Assembly (NCBI GenBank): GCA_945905925.1
Contig: CAMDQN010000012.1
Location: 1-64,000 of the forward strand
DNA from: Singulisphaera sp. GP187
GTDB taxonomy: Bacteria; Planctomycetota; Planctomycetia; Gemmatales; Gemmataceae
DNA: 64,000 nt
Direction: 5' to 3'
Position numbers and translations under genes: made by a program. Positions 59,885-64,000 of this stretch are shown in pieces. Below the pieces are notes generated by a model that worked only from the letters and a program-made list of their open reading frames with translations, was not told where the DNA came from and made no database searches. Numbering within the stretch: position 1 is the stretch's first letter; each line of letters begins with the position of its first letter.

Positions 59885-60787
59885 ATGTTCACCTGGCACG
59901 CACACGAAGAAGCGGTCACGGCGCTGGCGTTCGGGCCAAACGGCCGGTTCCTCGTGTCCGCGGGCGCCGACGAGTGCGTAACGGTCTGGGATCCGCTCAC
60001 CGGTACGGAGCAAGCCCGTATCCCGTTGCGAGTGGACGATATGCTCCGAATGCCCGGCGATGCAACAGGGCCGCTGCGCCATCTCGTGGTGTCCGGCGAC
60101 GGCGCCCGCGTGGTCGTCTCGCAACCCGCAATCGGGCTGGTGTTCGTTGACTTGGAACGCGAAGAGGTAGCGTTCACTCACACGTTCGACGAAGTCCTCG
60201 CGGTTAAGTCAGCTCCCGACGGTGAGTCGGTGTTCGTCTGCCCGATGAATCCTGTTGCCGTTTACCAGTCCCGCTTCGCGGACGGTGAACAACTCCACTC
60301 ACTTCCCGGACCGACGTGGCCCGCGCGGGCACAGGCAATTGGCGTGTCACCAAGCGGTTCGCACCTCGCCGTTGGTCATTTGATCTACCAATGGCCCCCG
60401 ATCGCATCGCCTCCGCGATCGACCAGAGTTCAGGTGAAGAACTACACCCCCGAAGACCTCGCGTTCTCGGCCGACAACAGCCACCTGTTCGCGCTCGTCG
60501 GCGGGAAGATCGTCGTTTACTCGCTCCCTGGCGGCCTCTTCAAAACGAAACTGAAGGGTCACGACGGGCGCATCACCGCGATGGCGCTTGCGCCGGATGG
60601 GAGGCGTCTCTGGACCGCGAGCCGCGACGCCACCGTGAAGTGCTGGGACACGTTTTCGCTCACGCTCGACCGCACTTACACCTTCCAGACCGGCGGACTC
60701 GATTGCCTCGCGGTGTCGCCGGACGGGAACGTCGCGGCCGTCGGCAGCGGGCAGAAAGGCACCATCACGCTCTGGGACTTGGACTGA
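59885..60787 (+). CDS. WD40 repeat protein
   Basis: A 300-aa beta-propeller with at least four recognisable WD repeats (HEEAVTALAFGPNGRFLVSAGADECVTVWD, HDGRITAMALAPDGRRLWTASRDATVKCWD, LDCLAVSPDGNVAAVGSGQKGTITLWD). No signal peptide, so it is probably cytoplasmic and binds proteins. I prefer ATG 59885 to the GTG 59873 of the track. The partner is unknown. It is co-directional with the acyl-CoA dehydrogenase gene 62 bp downstream. Confidence 0.88.
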   Translation: MFTWHAHEEAVTALAFGPNGRFLVSAGADECVTVWDPLTGTEQARIPLRVDDMLRMPGDATGPLRHLVVSGDGARVVVSQPAIGLVFVDLEREEVAFTHTFDEVLAVKSAPDGESVFVCPMNPVAVYQSRFADGEQLHSLPGPTWPARAQAIGVSPSGSHLAVGHLIYQWPPIASPPRSTRVQVKNYTPEDLAFSADNSHLFALVGGKIVVYSLPGGLFKTKLKGHDGRITAMALAPDGRRLWTASRDATVKCWDTFSLTLDRTYTFQTGGLDCLAVSPDGNVAAVGSGQKGTITLWDLD

Positions 60788-60849
60788 CCCATCGCGTACA
60801 ATTCTCGCATCCCGTCTGCGATTCCTCTCCGCGAGCAGGAGCCAGAGTC

Positions 60850-62031
60850 ATGGAGTTCGATCCCGTTGCATTGGCCGATGACACCGAAGCGTTTTGCCAG
60901 GAAGTGCGCCCGGCCGAAGAGTTGGCCTACGCCGAACGCAAGTTCAACGATCAGGTGGTTCCGCTCGCGAAGAAGTACAACCTGCTCGGCATGAACGTTC
61001 ACACCGAGTATGGAGGTCGCGGTGCCGACGCGGTGAACTACTTCAAGGCGCTCACGCGCATCGGGCGAGAAGGGACGACCGTTCGCACGTTCTTCTCGGG
61101 TCACCTCAGCATCGGCGCGTATCCGATTCAGACGTGGGGCAGCGCGGCACTCAAGCAAAAATACCTGCCAGCGGCTTCGCGTGGCGAGAAGGTGCTCGCG
61201 TTCGGCCTCACTGAACCGGACGCCGGTAGCAACCCGCGCGAAATGACCACCACCTTCGAGAAGAAAGGCGGTTCCTACGTTCTCAACGGCGTGAAGTACC
61301 TCATCTCGAACGCCGGTATCGCGGACGCGGTCATCGCGTTTGGCTACCCGGCCGACGCGGTCGGCACCGGGCGCATCTCGGCGTTCGTCGTGGACACCGA
61401 CGCGAAGGGTTTCGAGGCCGAGAGTTTCGCTGCGAACGCGAAGATGGGAATGCCCACGTCCAACACGGGGATGTTCGAGATGCACGATGTCGTCGTGCCC
61501 GCAGAGAACCTTCTCGGCGCCGAGGGCGACGGGTTCCGCGTCGCGATGGGCACGCTCGTGAGCGGGCGCTTAAGTGTGGCGGCGGGCTGTTTGGGTGTGA
61601 TCGAAGACTGTCTCGCGGAGTCAATCGAGTACGCCAAAATGAGGAAGCAGCATGGGAAGGAGATTGCGCGGCACCAGCTCGTTCAGGACCACATCGCGCA
61701 CATCGAGATGGACCGCGTCGTGAGCGAGTCAATGGTGCTTCGCGCTTCCGAAATGAAGGACAAATCCGCGGCCCTACCAAACGACAAAGAACTGATGCGT
61801 CAGGCGGACTTGCTCGCGGCGCAGGCGAAGTTCTTCGCGACGAATGCGGCGTGGGACGCGGCCGACCGTGCGGTGCAGGTGTTCGGCGGTCGTGGCTGGA
61901 GCACGCTATACCGCCCCGGCCGGCACCTCACGGATGTGCGCGTGTGCCGCATCTACGAGGGAACCGACGAAATTCTGAAACTAAAGATCGCCGCCGCGGT
62001 GCTGGGGAAAGAATGGGAAGCGTTCAAATGA
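60850..62031 (+). CDS. Acyl-CoA dehydrogenase
   Basis: A 393-aa FAD enzyme of the acyl-CoA dehydrogenase family. Order and motifs: N-terminal helices, LAFGLTEPDAGSNPREM (FAD/substrate region), YVLNGVKYLISNAG, ARHQLVQDHIAHIEMD, and the catalytic region VCRIYEGTDEILKLKIA with its Glu. It oxidises an acyl-CoA to the enoyl-CoA; chain length is not clear. ATG 60850 has GAG at a fair distance. It follows the WD40 gene. No other beta-oxidation genes are close. Confidence 0.94.
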   Translation: MEFDPVALADDTEAFCQEVRPAEELAYAERKFNDQVVPLAKKYNLLGMNVHTEYGGRGADAVNYFKALTRIGREGTTVRTFFSGHLSIGAYPIQTWGSAALKQKYLPAASRGEKVLAFGLTEPDAGSNPREMTTTFEKKGGSYVLNGVKYLISNAGIADAVIAFGYPADAVGTGRISAFVVDTDAKGFEAESFAANAKMGMPTSNTGMFEMHDVVVPAENLLGAEGDGFRVAMGTLVSGRLSVAAGCLGVIEDCLAESIEYAKMRKQHGKEIARHQLVQDHIAHIEMDRVVSESMVLRASEMKDKSAALPNDKELMRQADLLAAQAKFFATNAAWDAADRAVQVFGGRGWSTLYRPGRHLTDVRVCRIYEGTDEILKLKIAAAVLGKEWEAFK

Positions 62032-62032
62032 G

Positions 62033-62125
62033 TTGGTGTTTGGTGTTCGGTTAGCCGCAACCCCGAAGGTGCGCGACGTCCACACTCGCCTTCGGCTTGC
62101 GGCTAACCAAACACTAAACACCAAA
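62033..62125. repeat. Composite palindrome, TTGGTGTTT plus TTAGCCGCAA words
   Basis: The outer TTGGTGTTTGGTGTTCGG is mirrored by CCAAACACTAAACACCAA; the inner TTAGCCGCAACCCCGAAGGTGCG is mirrored by CGCCTTCGGCTTGCGGCTAA. Two word classes are nested. The right arm supplies the last codons and TAG of the minus-strand gene at 62114. Confidence 0.92.
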
Positions 62126-62812
62126 TACGGCCTTGCCCATCACTTGCGACATGATCCACCGGTTTGCGTCGGCCAGCATTTCAGGGTGAACGCGGTGCGA
62201 GGTCGCGTAACGGGTCACGCGAACGGCCGCCCCAGAACGCGTGAGCGCTGTCGCGGCGCGACGAGCTTCGGCCACGGGCACCACTGGGTTCGCAGTGCCG
62301 TGCCCGATCAGCACGCGCAGGTTGTTCGCCGGCACCCGACCCTTCGGCAACCGGCCGTTGAGCGCGACGACGCCCGCGACACGATCACCCATCGACAGGC
62401 CGAGCTGGTATGCGGCCACGGCCCCTTCACCGACGCCGACCAGAAACACGCGCTCGGCGTGAACACTGAAATGCGTCATCACATACGCGAGTGCCGCCTT
62501 CGTCCCGCGATCTGGGGTGCCGGCGAGCCAGCCGAACGCCGGACGGCCGTCGGCGCGCAAACCGAGATCGACGGACCCGCGGAGACACAGCACGATGTAG
62601 TTGCGCCGGCTCAGCCGGGACACGAGCCGAGCCGCGTGCTCTTCGCACTCGCCCTCGGCGTGGAACAGCACCACGAGCGGGTACGCGTATTTCGGCTGGT
62701 AGTCGGTCGGCAGGTACACGCGAACCGGTCGGCCTGGCACCCCGGGCAGAGAGACCGGGCGGAACCCTTCGGCAGGGTGGGCGACGGAGCGGGTGATTTT
62801 GGGAGCCGGCAT
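62114..62812 (-). CDS. Alpha/beta hydrolase-fold protein without Ser nucleophile
   Basis: A protein of about 232 aa in the phospholipase/carboxylesterase-like group: VYLPTDYQPKYAYPLVVLFHAEGE, IVLCLRGS and a His-bearing end (YATSHRVHPEMLAD). The nucleophile elbow, usually GxSxG, reads VGVGEGAVAAYQL, so Ser is Gly and it probably does not hydrolyse esters. I use ATG 62812 (MPAPKITRS); TTG 62905 is the alternative. FGV and the stop come from the palindrome. Its role may be binding, not catalysis. Confidence 0.82.
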   Translation of the reverse strand: MPAPKITRSVAHPAEGFRPVSLPGVPGRPVRVYLPTDYQPKYAYPLVVLFHAEGECEEHAARLVSRLSRRNYIVLCLRGSVDLGLRADGRPAFGWLAGTPDRGTKAALAYVMTHFSVHAERVFLVGVGEGAVAAYQLGLSMGDRVAGVVALNGRLPKGRVPANNLRVLIGHGTANPVVPVAEARRAATALTRSGAAVRVTRYATSHRVHPEMLADANRWIMSQVMGKAVFGV

Positions 62813-62905
62813 GGTCAACCCGATGATCCGGTTAGGAACCCCGACGAACGCGAGTCCCGAGGTCTTCGATCGCGAAGCAGCCCCGGTTTTGCGGGACCGC
62901 TTCAA

Positions 62906-63191
62906 TTCGCGACAACTCTACGTTGGGTGTGGAACACATTCAAGAAACCCTCGCAACTGAGTTGAGCCAAAATCGCAAGTTTCCCGTGTTCACCGCACGA
63001 TTACTCCGGCTGCGACGTATGCAGTGGAATAGAGAATCTGGGTCGGGTCAACAGGCGGGACAATGTGAGAAAGAAATTCCGCCCCGAATGATCCGACCAT
63101 GCGCGGCGCATTCGCGCCAGACGCATCAGTTGGCGCATCCGCGCAGCGCGTCATAAACGTGCGCTGCGTGTTGGCGAACCGGGGCGCCACG
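62906..63191. other. Intergenic region without supported gene
   Basis: About 285 bp. It contains a small hairpin (CGCAGCGC at 63140s, GCGCTGCG later) and no convincing ORF. The hairpin could end transcription of the downstream minus-strand cysC. Confidence 0.45.
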
Positions 63192-63872
63192 TCACTTCAA
63201 CAACCCCTTCTCTTCCAAATACTTCAGCACGAGCGCGACGCCCTGCTCGGTGGCCTGGGAGGTTGCGTCGAAGGTGAGTTCCGGGTTCGCGGGCGGCTCG
63301 TAGGGGTCATCGACGCCCGTGAAGCCCATGCCTTTCCCAGCCTCGACCGCGGCGCGAGCTTGTTTGTACAGCCCTTTCGGGTCGCGTGTCTGACACGTCG
63401 CGATCGGAGTGTTGACGTATACCTCGATGAACGGAATCGCCCCGGTCTTGTTCTGCTCGTGCGCCTTGCGGGCCGCGTCACGGTCCTTGCGGTACGGGCT
63501 GATGAAGCTCGTTAGCGCGAACAACCCGGCGTCCGCGAACAGCTTCGCGACCTCCCCGATGCGGCGGACGTTCTCTTCCCGGTCCGCCGCGGCGAACCCC
63601 AACCCGAACCGCTTTGACACCTCTTCGCTGTACCCGCGCGTCTCGGCCAGAATTTTCGGCCCGGCGTTCAAGCCCAGTCGCACGTTATCGCCGTCGAGCG
63701 TGTATGCCAAGTGCCCGCGCTGGATGAGCACCTGTTCGAGAGCCATCGCGATTGTGGATTTGCCCGACCCTGACAGACCCGTGAACCAAATGGTGGCCCC
63801 GGTTTGTTTCAGGAGTTTGGTCCGCTCTTCGCAGGTGACGGTGCCAGCGTGGAAGAAAATGTTCGACGACAT
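63192..63872 (-). CDS. cysC: Adenylylsulfate kinase
   Basis: A 226-aa APS kinase that makes PAPS from APS and ATP in sulfate assimilation or sulfonation. The P-loop is FTGLSGSGKST, then TLDGDNVRLGLNAG, the DREENVRRIGEVAKLFADAG region, and FIEVYVNTPIATCQTRDPKGLYKQAR. A stretch of about 15 extra residues (PKILAETRGYSEEVSKRF) separates NVR from FAAADREE, compared with the E. coli enzyme. No ATP sulfurylase gene is adjacent within the window. The N-terminal region has the usual VTCEERTKLLKQTGATIWFTGL. Confidence 0.94.
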   Translation of the reverse strand: MSSNIFFHAGTVTCEERTKLLKQTGATIWFTGLSGSGKSTIAMALEQVLIQRGHLAYTLDGDNVRLGLNAGPKILAETRGYSEEVSKRFGLGFAAADREENVRRIGEVAKLFADAGLFALTSFISPYRKDRDAARKAHEQNKTGAIPFIEVYVNTPIATCQTRDPKGLYKQARAAVEAGKGMGFTGVDDPYEPPANPELTFDATSQATEQGVALVLKYLEEKGLLK

Positions 63873-63875
63873 ATT

Positions 63876-63988
63876 GTTCAGGGTTCAGTTTTCAGTTGTG
63901 AGCGTTCGTCGCCCACCGCATCCGGTTCAAGTTACGGAGTCGGAAAGGTGAAGTCAGCGCGACGGTGTTGAACTGAACACTGAAAACT
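63876..63988. repeat. Long intergenic palindrome built of GTTCAGT words
   Basis: GTTCAGGGTTCAGTTTTCAG mirrors TTGAACTGAACACTGAAAACT. The centre is about 70 nt of single-copy DNA. It lies upstream of cysC at the window end. Confidence 0.82.
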
Positions 63989-64000
63989 AGTCTTCATGGG

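Noticed and set aside
62990-63190. 66-aa minus-strand ORF downstream of cysC
   Set aside because: The composition is not coding-like (weak GC3 bias) and there is no RBS or conserved motif.
1-64000. tRNA, rRNA, riboswitch or insertion-sequence genes
   Set aside because: I looked for tRNA-like TTCGA arms with matching acceptor stems, for transposase motifs and for long terminal repeats, and found none I could support by eye.

Overview
The window is high-GC, gene-dense chromosomal DNA that most resembles a planctomycete of the Gemmata group (Gemmataceae). The evidence is a TIGR02996-type protein (N-terminal DHPDW...RLVAADFLEE pattern), a small secreted-type protein starting MYSVVLM with GCHG repeats, a DUF2617 protein, zinc-ribbon/acidic/multi-TM proteins, a DUF3467 protein, a bacterial LCCL-domain protein, an HTTM membrane protein and many lipoprotein- or Sec-type hydrolases. 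This assignment is inference from gene content, not from rRNA. I see no rRNA, tRNA, CRISPR array, prophage or complete insertion sequence.

Layout. 0.1-3 kb: Ada-like DNA repair protein, a RlaP-type nucleotidyltransferase, DUF2617, and the GCHG-repeat protein. 3.4-7.4 kb: membrane protein, HTTM protein, DUF3467. 7.5-15.3 kb: alkaline-phosphatase-family enzyme, secreted esterase, a divergent elongation factor P, TIGR02996 and LCCL proteins, PhyH dioxygenase, ArsC-like phosphatase. 15.3-22.1 kb: an SGNH plus alpha/beta hydrolase fusion, a frameshifted TerB-like gene, a dihydroorotate-dehydrogenase-like protein fused to a duplicated membrane domain, trpD, and lexA reading away from it. 22-33 kb: secreted proteins, S46 peptidase, nucleoside-hydrolase-like protein, degenerate peptidase, HhH protein, two tandem zinc-ribbon membrane paralogues, ACT protein. 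33-44 kb: tandem amidohydrolase, priA, glycosyltransferase 2, Tat-exported phosphatase, cupin, di-haem cytochrome. 44-53 kb: large GT-C-like membrane protein, nitrilase, a pair of GTPases, methyltransferase. 53-64 kb: S9 peptidase, nucleotidyltransferase, two HEAT-like secreted paralogues, YjbR protein, WD40 protein, acyl-CoA dehydrogenase, hydrolase-like protein, APS kinase. Most genes stand alone or in two-gene units. The clearest units are the LCCL/TIGR02996 pair, the zinc-ribbon pair and the GTPase pair.

The most striking feature lies between the genes. About twenty-five spacers hold a long imperfect palindrome (about 30-160 bp) whose arms are made of short words, often repeated in tandem (for example CCCACTG, GGTCATT, CAAGTCG, CACAGAGAA, TTAGCCGCAAGC). 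The same words recur at distant loci, different words are sometimes nested in one palindrome, and the outer end of the element very often contains the stop codon of the neighbouring gene. One word family also sits in frame inside two coding genes. I regard this element system as the best candidate for something under-described here.

Other notable points are enzymes with altered catalytic residues (second half of the amidohydrolase, a hydrolase without its Ser, a DHODH-like fusion, a RELTH 'protease', an EF-P with Asn at the modified-Lys position), a TerB-like gene with a frameshift, and a gene fragment truncated at a palindrome.
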